A stretch of DNA of 64,000 nucleotides. Source: Diphasiastrum complanatum (Eukaryota; Streptophyta; Lycopodiopsida; Lycopodiales; Lycopodiaceae). Shown here piece after piece: positions 37,894-48,918 of the stretch (positions are counted from its first letter, which is position 1; each line of letters begins with the position of its first letter). The position numbers and the translations under genes are program-made. The DNA lies in assembly GCA_029204225.1 (NCBI GenBank), contig CM055104.1, forward strand, positions 24,319,285 to 24,383,284, in the 5' to 3' direction. The notes beneath the pieces are model-generated. The model made no database searches and was not told the origin of the DNA. It was given only the letters and a program-made list of their open reading frames with translations.

Positions 37894-39922
37894 GGAGTCG
37901 TCAAATCAATGTGCAAGCCTTTTTCTTGAAGCTATCAACCACATAAAAAATATACATCATGAAGTTAGGCTTGTTGTCAAGCACCGGGTGTAATTAGTCC
38001 CCAATACTCATTCTTTTTTGTACTCTACATGAAGAATAATAAGAAGATTTTCAAGGCATGAGACTCTTATTTCATTTTGTGGTAAACGATCTAAGTTTTT
38101 TTTACTTGCCTTGCCTTTGTAATCAAAGGGGTCAGTCAACGAGTCTTAACTGTGGATGGTTTTGTAGCTTGAGCTTTGCTCACATATGGAAGGCCCATAT
38201 GATGTAACTTTTCTCTGCCCCGTTGCTTCTCAAATGGAATAGTGATTCAGCTTTTTTGTATTGTAAAAGGCTGGTCAGATTAACAATGTAGGTTTTTGTT
38301 TTCAAACTTATCATTCATGAAGGGCTGAATACCGCCGAGGCCTCCTTAATAGAGTCAGTCCACAAAGATGATCGTCTTTATCTCGAGATTTATGATATTT
38401 AGGAAGTTCACTCTATGCAATTGAGCATGCTTCAAAGTTTTATGGAGCTTTTCAAATGCTTATGCTTTACTACAAGTTGGACTTCAGATTTAGTGGGTAA
38501 CATGCAATTCTTCTATCCAACTTCTTCAATAGAGTTTGGTATCTAAGAATTTTCTCATGTGGAGAACTTTTGACATCATACAAGCAGAACAAACAAGAGC
38601 ATTGTAGTGTACTAAAAAGGCCTCACCATAAGTTGGCCATTTTTGGTTTTTGAAATTCATTGAAAGTCAAAAAAGGATTATGCCTAAAGTGATTAGTCAA
38701 TTTACAAGACTATGGCCCTAGAAATGTGATTTTAGCTGGTCGCATTTTATTTCCTCACTTTAAGGTCTGAAGCTTGATTGAGTTATTAAAACTCTACGAG
38801 ATATAACGTGATTCATAAAAGAAATAGTTGAGAATACAATAGATAATTTTGTGCATGCAATAGATAACCTTTACTTGTTGATGATAATAGTTGTTTTTAT
38901 TAGTAAATATTTGATTGGTTCATGCTCATGATGTTAGTTGAATGTCAATCTACTATAGTAAATTATAGTGTAATAAATGTAGATATATGAGTTCAATGAT
39001 TATTTATCAATCATGATTTTAGTAGTTCACAATATCATAATACAAGGATATATGGAATATATAAATATGACCTATGAAGTAGTGCTTGTTATACATGTTT
39101 GATGCTTCACTTTTTGTGTTAGAGTGATTTTATCAGTATATCCATAATATGATCGAGAATGGCATTTTTATTTTTGTATATTGTCGCTATTTGAGGAAGT
39201 TGTGAATAGCATGGGATTGTAAACTCTTTGAAAAAATCATCCCACTACTAACAACAATCATCTCTAATAAGTAATTTTGAACATCTATTGCATTCAAAAA
39301 TAGGATATCAATATCTCATAATGTGAACCCTTACAAGGCATTCAACTATTTTCTTTTTCACTCTTTTGTGGGTTGAGGTCTACACACCAAAAGGATGATG
39401 GTCCATCCTTGTTGGAGGAGAAAATATTGCTAGTACATATGTTGCTCCCTCATTCATGTTCTTTAAGTTGTTGAGGAAGATGCGATTGAAGTTCTTAAAA
39501 AGTTGTCTTTTGCATGATGCTCTCATGTTTCTTGTTGATATTTAATGGATTTTTAGTAACTCTTGTTCGTGCTATCTTTTTTTGCAAGATAGTTGTATTA
39601 GGTTTGGAATTTTGTTGGGTGGGTCACATTCTTTATTGCTTCCATGAATGTGTTGGAGAAGATAGACGAGTTTCATAAAGTTGGGTATTTCTTTGTTATA
39701 TTGTAGCCTCCTACACACATAGAGGCCCAAAAAAGGCATAACCCACATGCAAGTGCAATGCATTTGAGTATTATTGCCATGAAGACAAAATTGACAAGAT
39801 TAAAACTCGATTCAAAACAAATCAATGACTTGGCTTTGTACAAATTTATGTTATGTTGCTAAAAGTTGGGTAATGATTATTGGCAACTTGCATGTGAACA
39901 AGCACATGGGCTCAAAGAGCCA
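37894..39922. other. PP2C 3' UTR and intergenic sequence
   Basis: The AATAATAAG near 38035 could serve as a polyadenylation signal. No further gene seen. Confidence 0.5.
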
Positions 39923-39936
39923 TGTGTGTGTGTGTG

Positions 39937-40009
<73 letters not shown>
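39923..40009 (+). repeat. Compound (TG)n(GA)n microsatellite
   Basis: About 8 TG units followed by about 35 GA units. Confidence 0.95.
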
Positions 40010-40012
<3 letters not shown>

Positions 40013-42728
40013 TTACAACTAGGTAGTATGCTCATGATTTTTGTCAAGATCATATAGCTTACAGTTTGACATTAACAAAGTTACTTGACTTTTGAAGTTG
40101 GATCAAAGAACTACAAATAATGATTACTCAAGAATATCTACTATACACTAGTAAATTGTTATCAATGGTGCCACGTTGTCTTTTCAAACAACTATCCAAA
40201 TCTACAAATAAAAATAATATCTAAAAATAATCAACATAGCATACATATTTGATCAAGAACATGCACAAGGAAAACAATTTGCATGAGAACTTTCACTTGA
40301 GAAACTCCACCATTTGGCTTACCTTTCAAATGCAAGACTGTGTTCAAGTGCTCAATATAAGTTAGTGAGCCTAGTGACAATCAGAGGACACGCCCTAAAC
40401 GTTTTCAATAAAAGTGGTTCTACCCCTCATGGAACACTTAGAAGGGGCACCTAACAAAACTAAAACAAGGACTTTTCAAGGTTTGAATGCAGACTTGCAT
40501 ATTGCCATGTATGTCAATTAGGCCATGCATGTAACAAAAGAATTTCATGTCACAATAGTAAGCTCATGGTGCATGTTATGAATCCAAAAATACTTTTTTG
40601 CACTCTCTACAGAACAAGATTCTCTCACCATAGGCATTTAACTTTTTGGTCATGGCATTAGTATATCATAAGTGATCATTCAACTTGAGCTTGCCTAGCA
40701 AAAGCAAGAATTATATTCAACTTGAGAGAGCTTTCTTGAATAGGGGAAAGAGAGAGTAAAAAGATTTCACATAGTTTCCCTTGACAAGCCAACCCTTTGA
40801 AATCTTTCATTTTATAGCATAACAGGTAAAAACAAAGCTGTATAAAGTCTTACAATACAAGGTACCATAGAGCAAAGCAAGTTTTAGGACACTCAGCTGT
40901 TACCTGCCACCATCTCACAAAACACAACCGCACAAGTTAGTTACATGAGGAAGACAGGTGTCATAGCTGAGCATCAGTTGTTATTCATATCCGAAACAAG
41001 ATTCACTACTTTATCAGCTCAACTACAAATACACATCATACGTCCAATCTTCCCTACCATGACTTACATCATTAGCAATACATTATGTCCCAAAACAAAA
41101 CTGTATTAGAGAATATGCCATACTAATCAGTATAAGGGCAAACCGAATGTATTAAGTTCACATTAACATTCCACATACATAAGAAGCTATCTTGCAATAC
41201 ATAGCATATAAAGATATATGACTCATGCATCGATGCTAGGTACTAGGACATATCTGTGCCATACTAGCCCCAAGAACCTCCAAAGAAAACAATTTGGAGT
41301 CTAAGCACCTTATAGCTTGCGCGAATCCATGCCATACAAGCCCGCAAGAGCCAAACCCTAAACCAAGTACTAGCTTACATACAACAACCGCATTAAGTTT
41401 ACCAATCTTTAATGTGCTATTAGCATTACATCTCATACTCATAAATTTAATCACAAAACGCATATCTTCAGGATTGTATCCTTGAGAAAAATCAACCCTA
41501 ACACATCTTTAAGTTTCCCATGAGTGAATAAACCATATGGCTCTACGCGTTTGACATGCTTGTATAGACCTTAAACTTGGGTAAAAAGACAAAACATAAT
41601 GGTGTTCTTACGTATAAGTTCGTACCTGGATGCGAGGCAAAGACATTTCTTGAGAGCTACAAGCTTTGAAGTTGATGAATGGTTTACTCTTAAAAATATT
41701 GTGTCAAATCTTTCAGATGCAACTACTCCTAGATGTAAAAATTCAATGAAGATAAGTATTGAATCAAGAATTATTTGCCTAAGCTGGTTTCTTTCATTAC
41801 ACATATTTGTTGATTTCTTCTCAAGTTCAAGTGTCAAAATGATGCCAACTTTATTTGTTTGTAAGGATTTATCATATGATATTTTGTCAGATCTTAAATG
41901 TTGGGATAATAACAAAAACGAAGATATAGATTGTAGGATCAAAAAATATTCTATAATTTTTCGTTATCATATTGAAAAGCAAATGCTTAGTCTTATGTGA
42001 AGGAGTCCAAAAATGCAATTTTTGCATGATCTAAGCTTATGAATGCTTGTTGGACCTAATAGAAGCCTCTATGCCTCTCTAATTAACCTTAGAGGAGTGC
42101 TTGTAACCTCTAATTGAATGCTATTGGGTTGGATAAATTTTTTTGATGAAATCACCTTGGAAAAGTGCACCCTCCAACCTGAATTTTGATCATTTATAGC
42201 TCGCACGTGTGAAGCCTAAGTGGAAGGGTGACACGGTAGGTGTCTTGTAGACCTATTCTCCCTCCGTATTGTGCTTTACAACGACCAATTTGGTGTCCTG
42301 TAGAGAAAGTTATGGCAATCGGAAGTTTGAGGTGGAAGAGCATTGGAGCCTTGATTATATTAGAACAGAGCTTGTCTTAATGACCTACCCAATCATTTCA
42401 AATTCATCGTCAACATAAAACTTGTAAGTATTTGATAATTACAGCATGTTTACCTAATACTCAAAATAAATGTACGTTGGTACTTTTATTTTGTTCTTAC
42501 AATTACAAAAGAGACAAGAGTTGATCGCAGATTGCAAAGAGCTACCAACAACAATCAATATTGTAGAAGAGCAATAAAATTAGATCATTAGAGGAGTTCT
42601 TAATATCAAAAAGACCCTTTAAGGAATGCCATGTAGGATATAGAAAAATATCAAAATAAAAAAAACAATATTGTTTATTTGCTTGCCCACACCACTCCCA
42701 AGGCCTCCCCAACTCCCAATTATCTAAC
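40010..42728. other. No recognised gene
   Basis: A 133-codon + strand ORF at 41599-42000 (FEVDEWFTLKNIVSNLSDAT...) has no recognisable domain. The palindrome-like CGCACGTGTG at 42202-42211 resembles the retroelement palindromes described elsewhere in this window. Confidence 0.45.
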
Positions 42729-42848
42729 CACAGTGTCTATAGTCACAGTTAAAAACTGTTAACAGTTCGCAGTATAACTTACTAGATTCAAAAATATTCC
42801 TTCCATTGGTTACAAAAAGGGCAATATTTTCAATAGATCTAGAATATG

Positions 42849-43025
42849 ACCGCCATCCCCAAATTCGAATCAGGAAAAATTGCAAAATGTGTACATATGC
42901 ATTCCTTCCACGAGAATGGAAATATGGGTGCCATCTCCAATTATGAACCATCATCACTTTGGAATGGAAATATGAGCGCCAACTACCTATTGGAATGAAA
43001 AAATGAGCGGCATTTCCAAATTTGA
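42849..43025 (+). repeat. Subterminal repeats left of the RAG1-like gene
   Basis: Four loose copies of an ATGAGCGGCATTTCCAAATT type motif start near 42849, 42925, 42971 and 43002. The first and last extend to TTGAATCA/TCGAATCA. They lie where transposase-binding repeats would be expected. Confidence 0.55.
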
Positions 43026-43153
43026 ATCAAGCATACAAGCATGGAGTTTGGATTGATCGTACATAGTATATAATAATCAAAGATGAGTACTTTGCTTTGC
43101 TTCATAGAATCTGGTCATAGTACTTTGATGCAACTGATTACTCTATTATTTTT

Positions 43154-45798
43154 TTGATGATGACATTGTATCATCTACATGTGGATATCCCTATTGATTT
43201 GGAACCTTTGCAGAGAAGAGGAGGCAAAGGAATTCAAATATCTGCTGAGGATCGTTCTCGTTACAGGGCAGAAGGAAAAAAAAACTTGGATTTGTGGATA
43301 GATGGAACATTATATCCACAAGATCCAAGCACTTTGACACATCCCACGTTCTCTTCAATAACTCATTTAGTTACATGGATATGCAATGGACATAGTGGAT
43401 TACTAGGATATTGTGAAAGATTGCAAGACCATGGAAAACAACTTTATATGAATAAAGTTCACTTTTTAGAAGGTGAGTTAATTCGGATATTCTCTTATTG
43501 TCAGAATAGAGATTGTCATCTCCAAAAGACATTAGAAGAAAATGAACAACTTAAAAAAAATAATGAATCATTACAAAAGATAACAATCAATATCAAATCA
43601 GAACTAGAGCAAATGCAATCAATCTTACAGTCTATTCATATTGAAAACTTACAATTATTGAAGGATGTGGATTTGGCAAAGAAGAAGGCTGAAAGTAAGA
43701 AGAAGCGAAAGCGAAAAAGTTGCAAGGATATTCAAACGCTTTCAAAAGGAGGTTATCGAAATAGAAGGATCCGTGCATTCAAGTAAGCATATTTTGATTT
43801 TTGTAAGTTTTTCAATGACATTTGGATTTAATTTCAGCAATGGTGATATTCTGTTAACTATCTGTTTTTTTTGCAGATCTGCATTAGTAGCTCCTCGGAA
43901 TATTAAAGACAATGCTTCACTAGGAATGTCATTGGGCACAATATTGACTTGCAAATCCACTGAGCGTATCATGATGAACAATAGGATTTCAAATGTAAAG
44001 TGTAAAATAGCAGAGTCTTTGATGGTGGACATTCAAAAAATTTTAGATAAGACTATAGTTCAGGGTGCTTGTGATTTTGCGGGTATTAGCAGGGAAGCAT
44101 ATGCAACAATATTTAAACTAATTAGAAAAGCTTTTAAGCAAGTTCAAATTAGAAAAGTCCCAATCCCTAGGACATATCACTTGAAGAAAGAGAGGGATAC
44201 ATTAAACATAGGTATGCATAAGATCACTGAAACTCCATTTCATATTGAGGTGTATGAAACTGATGGAAGATCGATATTCTATAATTCATTAAACAATTTA
44301 TTTGTTGATCTAAATTACTTGCTGAGATACATCGTCACATTCTATGATATAACCTATGAAAAGGTGAATGACAAAATAATCATAGTACTTAAGTTAGATG
44401 AGTCAGAAATTGTGAAAGGACAGAAGATGGAGAGGGTTAGTATAACTCTCATGAATGGTGTTCTATCACAAACAGAGAACCAAGAAGATTTCAGATTCAG
44501 TGTCCAGTCAAAAAATGATATATGGTGGTTGGTAGCGTTTCAGGTAACTAGCCTCATTATTACATTACATTCATTGAATAGTATTAATACATTGTAAATT
44601 AAGTCTGATTATGAATCATGATAAAAGAGGATCATGATATATTATCATGGATATTCTCAAGGACATCTTATTCTAGGATCATCAAGGACCATATGGATGG
44701 AGGACTTCTCAATGTTCCAGGAGTTGGAGACTTCCATGTTGAATGGCACTTAGCAGGTGATTTGAAAACATTAAAATGTATGTATAATGTCTCTCACGGT
44801 GCTACATCAAAACACCCTTGTTTGTACAGTATGAAAATGGCAAAAGATGTAACTAGGAGCACATGAATTACTAGATAATATGCAGATCCAAACTGGAAGC
44901 ATGTGCTGCCTATCCCCTTAAAAAATGTGCATGTTTGCACTCGTCATGCGGAAGTTAGATTAATAGAAAAGATCATTTATCTTCATATAGTTTTTGCTTG
45001 GAATACTAAGCCAGCATCATTAGCAAAAGAAGTTATCTCTCGATTAGAAGATGTTTTATCAAAAGCAGGACTCCATAAAGGACATGTCAAAATTCAAAAA
45101 GATGAAAAGCTTTCAGGAAAGAATGGGAACATGCCAACTAAGCCAAGCATAGGAGAAGCAAAAGCACGTCATTTCCTATCAAATCATATTGGTAGGGCTT
45201 CTAATATTCAACACTCAGTCTGGACAGATATTATTGCTGCTACTCAGGACTTCGAGAAAGACGGCAAAACCAGAGTACTAAAAGTTGATGTATGGAAAAA
45301 GCTTAATAGTATGATTGTTATTTTAAGAAAAGAAAAATACTCTGATATTGATAAGAAAGTTGTCCAAAGGACTTGTGTCGAGTTTGTTAATGCAGTATCA
45401 AAAGCATGGGGAGATGATCACATCACTCATTACATAGTTAGTATTAAATTCTTAAAATGCTTTCAAATTTTCATATATATTTAGATCCAAACATAAGACT
45501 AACATTATGATTTTGACATATGCAGCACATACTAAGAGATCATAGAGCATTTTTTGCAAATACATATGGAAGCTTGAGTGTATGGTCATCACAAGGGATG
45601 GAGAAGTCACACTGGCAAGCACGAGCAGCATTTCATCGAAATACACAACATGGAGGAACCAATGAAAAACGAAACTACACTTGTCAATTGTTTCAGTGGT
45701 TCTACCGCAGAGTTCAAATTCGACATATAACAAAGTCCACACAATACAACAAGTTTAGAAAAGCATGCAAGTTCATACAGGAAGAGAAAATTAGATGA
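43154..45798 (+). pseudogene. RAG1/Transib-like DDE transposase gene, four exons, two in-frame stops
   Basis: The exons are 43154-43782, 43877-44543, 44630-45436 and 45526-45798, which join in compatible phases to 791 codons. The exon 3 acceptor is weak. Residues about 120-185 form a coiled coil, followed by a basic KKKRKRK nuclear-localisation-type segment. The catalytic residues I propose are D384 (LKLDESE), D476 (LAGDLKTL) and E727 (SSQGMEKS). A zinc site would use C496, position 499 (S here, C expected), H702 and H707. Spacings are D-D 92, D-C 20, C-C 3, C-H 203, H-H 5 and H-E 20. In mouse RAG1 (D600, D708, C727, C730, H937, H942, E962) they are 108, 19, 3, 207, 5 and 20. The block YGSLSVWSSQGMEKS also resembles the RAG1 region around E962 residue by residue. 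TGA at 44864-44866 and TAA at 44876-44878 interrupt the frame, so the protein is not made whole from this copy. The true N-terminus is unsure. Confidence 0.75.
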
Positions 45799-45932
45799 TT
45801 GTTGAGTACAAGATCATCATTATCATCAAATCATGACATGTTCAGAATTGCTTTGCAAATTCATTGAACAAGAAAGGAGAAATACTCAATGTAAATGTAT
45901 TGATTGTATTATACCAAAATACAAAGTGTTAA

Positions 45933-47369
45933 CTATTCATCATCAGATCTTGTGTTAGATTCTATGGCAGTATTGTCATGAAGAAATTCTCTACTAGCGT
46001 ATGCATCTAATAGATGTGCATTATCCTTATTTCCACTGAGATCAATATAAGTTGAATACAATGAATAATGGGAGCTCCTTAAAGGAACATTGAAGCCTAA
46101 AATGTTCAAAACATAAGATCTTTTGACAAAAATGATCTTATTTGTCTTTACAAATTTATGTCCTCCTAGGTAAAATGATAAAGCTTTAACTATCATTATA
46201 AGAGTCTCCCCGACCGGGCTCAGCTTGGAATGGGCAATACAGATCTCATTCTTCAGGAAATGCCTAAGACAGTGGCCAAGTCCACTATCCCTCTGGAAAG
46301 ACGATGCGTGTTGTCTGAAACCACCTCGTCTCGCAGCAAAATCATCTATTATGAGAGCATCCTGCAATAGGAAATTTGTTAGCAAAAACACATTCAGTGA
46401 TTAGAAATATCATAATGCAAGAAAGTTTAAACACTTACACATTCTTCATCATCAGCAGGAACTAGATCAGGATGATCAATATAATGACCACATACTGAAC
46501 TGGAATCATCCGTGAAATGCAATAATGATGGACGAAGGAAGCCCATCTGGGATTGAAATGTCGTGAATTCTTCATCGGATGGTCTGCCTCGCCCATCCTC
46601 AGCTATATTTGATAAAGTCTTAGTCAAGCATTCTTCACCGGTCATAATTCCCTCCTCATCATCAAAATCAATATCAGCAACAAGATCATCTGTTTCAAAA
46701 TCTACGAAGTCGGAGAACTCGGAAATTGTGCCGGATAATAATCATAGAACCTCATCTTCACGATAGTCAAAAAATTTACATAAATCAGCAGTAGTAAAAT
46801 ATACATCGTCATTAATATAATATACAGACAAATTGAATAGACATTTAGAATCCTCTGTAGAGTTGTATTCATCAACAGATGTATTTTGGCCAATAAAAGA
46901 ATCCCGTAGAGAACCAGTATTTATATTTATAAAGTCACTTTTCTTATCAGGAGTGTCGATAAGAAAGTGATTGATGTCCTTAATAGCTAACTGAATGGAG
47001 GATGATGAAAAGGGAGGGTCAGCAACAGAAATTTCATCATCATCTGGGATCTGAACTAACAGGAAAAGTACGAAACCACTCTAATATTCAACCAATCGAC
47101 ATTTCTTGTTGCAATAAGGACAAAGTGAACTGCTTTTGAAAAGATCAAACAATTTGGTGAACATTCTATCTAGTCTATGTCTGAAAGCTGGGAAGAAGTG
47201 AACCATATCAGTATAATGCATGTACTGGAGTGAACCTATGGAGAAAACAGGCTTACTAAGTATATCTCTGAATCTAACATAATGTTGATAAAAAACGTCA
47301 GAATTTGGTTGTGCAGTCCTTAAAACATGTAGATAGGCCTGAATAGGCTGTGGAAGTAGTCTAGATTTT
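45933..47369 (-). pseudogene. Convergent partner gene of the RAG1-like element, unknown function
   Basis: I do not recognise this protein. On the minus strand, exon 47369-46439 (931 bp, entered in phase after an ATTACAG acceptor) joins exon 46361-45933 through a GTAAGT donor and TTGCAG acceptor, in phase 0. The conceptual product is about 450 residues. It begins KSRLLPQPIQAYLHVLRTAQ, has a C-P-Y-C-N-K-K-C cluster that may bind zinc, a long acidic D/E/S-rich centre, and a basic C-terminal part starting DALIIDDFAARRGGF. In-frame stops stand at 47083-47081 (TAG) and 46744-46742 (TGA). A first exon upstream of 47369 must exist but was not found. No kelch repeats or PHD finger were seen, so I cannot call it RAG2-like. 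Its tail-to-tail position beside a RAG1-like gene is the same as in RAG loci and in MuDR-type two-gene transposons. Confidence 0.6.
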
Positions 47370-47439
47370 CTGTAATCCCAAATTCACTAAGAAATGAACT
47401 CAAGCCTGAATCTTGAAAGAAAACTAACTATCAAAGATG

Positions 47440-47560
47440 GCGCACAAGAGAGATATGCATGGCGCGAGATACCGAATATCGCACTTGAGCGCAAGTAGGT
47501 GTCGTTGAGTGCAAACGGTCGACAAAGCGCGCGCACAAGAGCGATATGCCGCGAATTTTG
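47440..47560. repeat. CpG-rich direct repeat near the right end of the putative transposon
   Basis: GCGCACAAGAGAGATATGC (about 47439) and GCGCACAAGAGCGATATGC (about 47529) repeat within an unusually CG-rich patch in an otherwise AT-rich region. It may be the promoter or a subterminal region for the minus-strand gene. Confidence 0.6.
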
Positions 47561-47751
47561 ATAATGGAAAAAGGTAAAAAATTAATCGGTTTTCGTGCCA
47601 TTTATACTGTGAAAAATTGCCTACATTGGCAAATCTAGCCATGTAGAATATTGTACATTTTGTCAATATTGTTTGTTGGTTACTTGAATGGCCAAAGTGC
47701 CACTTGTATATACACACCTAAAGTAGGTTACCACGAGTCAAGAGGATTGGT

Positions 47752-48298
47752 TGTGTCCATTTGGTAGTGATTCCTACTTTGTAGGATCTAGACCATGATT
47801 TATGATGTGATTTGTACCTACCATGCACCTACCAAGCATGACTCTTGGATCTAGTCTAGGGTTTTCACATTAGGGCAAGAAAGTGGAGTCTACCTCCTTA
47901 TTACATGCTGGATATTCACCTAACTTAGCAAAGGAAGTGTGTTTAACTATGTATTCCCATTCTCCATAGTGAGAAGATAGAAACTTTTTGGAGCCTCAAG
48001 GAAAAACTCGAGTTTCCTCTCATTGTATGGTGATTACTCTTGATTTCCAATGAAACCCAGCTTTGGCACTTTGTAAACACTGTCTACAGGCTGTACTACA
48101 GCCTTATTTCCACACGTGTGGAGTTGGATTATACTAATTGATCAATGCTTTGATTTTCTCTACTTGTTTCCTATCAAGCTGCTAAACTAGATCTTGTTTT
48201 ATGATGACTAGTTTCTGATAGATTGTTTAACAAGCATACAATCACCTTGTGGATCATTCAAAGATCCATTTATGGTCCTTAGTACTGTACTTTTCACA
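47752..48298 (+). mobile_element. Copia 5' LTR (+ strand), left end uncertain
   Basis: The right end is fixed by ...TTTTCACA followed at once by a primer-binding site. The left end at a TG near 47752 is a guess. The terminal part resembles the LTR end at 13135-13200 (reverse strand) and carries CACACGTGTG at 48111-48120, 178 bp from the LTR end. Confidence 0.65.
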
Positions 48299-48311
48299 TG
48301 GTATCAGAGCC
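48299..48311 (+). promoter_or_regulatory. Copia tRNA-Met primer-binding site
   Basis: TGGTATCAGAGCC directly after the LTR end, the standard plant copia site. Confidence 0.9.
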
Positions 48312-48918
48312 AAGTACAAGGCCATTGATCTGTGTTTGAATCTAATCCAGTTTTAGCAAGTTTTGGTGCAAAAAGCTAGTATTGGAAGGGCGAGCTGGTA
48401 TCCAGGTTTTGGTGAGGGGATTTGATCCCAAACTTTTTCAGGATCAAAATCCATACTGTTCACACGTGTGGGCATCTCTGAACCAGCATTTAATAACCCA
48501 TATTCATTGGATCATAGAAAATTCATCTGGTGTCAGTTTGATGTAATGTTTGGTGCAAATCCTAGGATAAGCTACCAAGATCACTTGCCATTGATCACTT
48601 TTGAATTTTTTTCATGAAAACTAATTAATCTAGGCTTCTTAAAGTGGAAACCAGGTCTTGAAAGTACATCAAAGTGAATGAGAGAGATAGAGTCAGTTTT
48701 TGTCCAAGAATAGCCAAGATTGGCAAGATTTGCTTGAGAGTAGTTTTCATCTCATCTTATCTTCATTCCAGCTTTGTGAGGGAGTGATAGAACTGTGATT
48801 ACAAATCCATCTGTTGGATTAGAAGTCAACATTTGAGTGAAACACTGCAAGTTAGAAACCTTTGTGAGTTTCAAGTCCAAACAAATCTATATCTTGTGTG
48901 TAGAATCTTGCTAGTAAG

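Larger units (their letters stand above)
42729..47611. mobile_element. Putative RAG/Transib-like transposon with two convergent genes
   Basis: The limits are provisional. At the left, 42729-42735 reads CACAGTG, identical to the heptamer of recombination signal sequences and a fit to the CACWRTG start I associate with RAG/Transib ends. At the right, the minus strand from 47611 reads CACAGTA. These flank a RAG1-like gene on the + strand and a second gene on the minus strand that meet tail to tail with 134 bp between their stops. Flanking pentamers (CTAAC on the left, AAAAA on the right) do not match, so a target duplication is not shown and one or both ends may be wrong. Subterminal repeats lie at 42849-43025 and 47440-47560. 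Both genes carry two in-frame stops, so this copy is probably inactive but not old. Confidence 0.55.

Noticed and set aside
41571-42000. Overlapping ORFs of 123 and 133 codons on opposite strands
   Set aside because: Neither has recognisable motifs; long overlapping frames on both strands are compatible with chance in low-stop sequence.
44849-44885. Possible intron removing the two stops of the RAG1-like gene
   Set aside because: At 37 bp it is below the usual plant minimum, and joining would break the frame; the reading frame continues straight across the stops.
45933-47369. Calling the minus-strand partner gene RAG2
   Set aside because: Only the convergent position supports this. I see no kelch repeats and no PHD finger in the translation.
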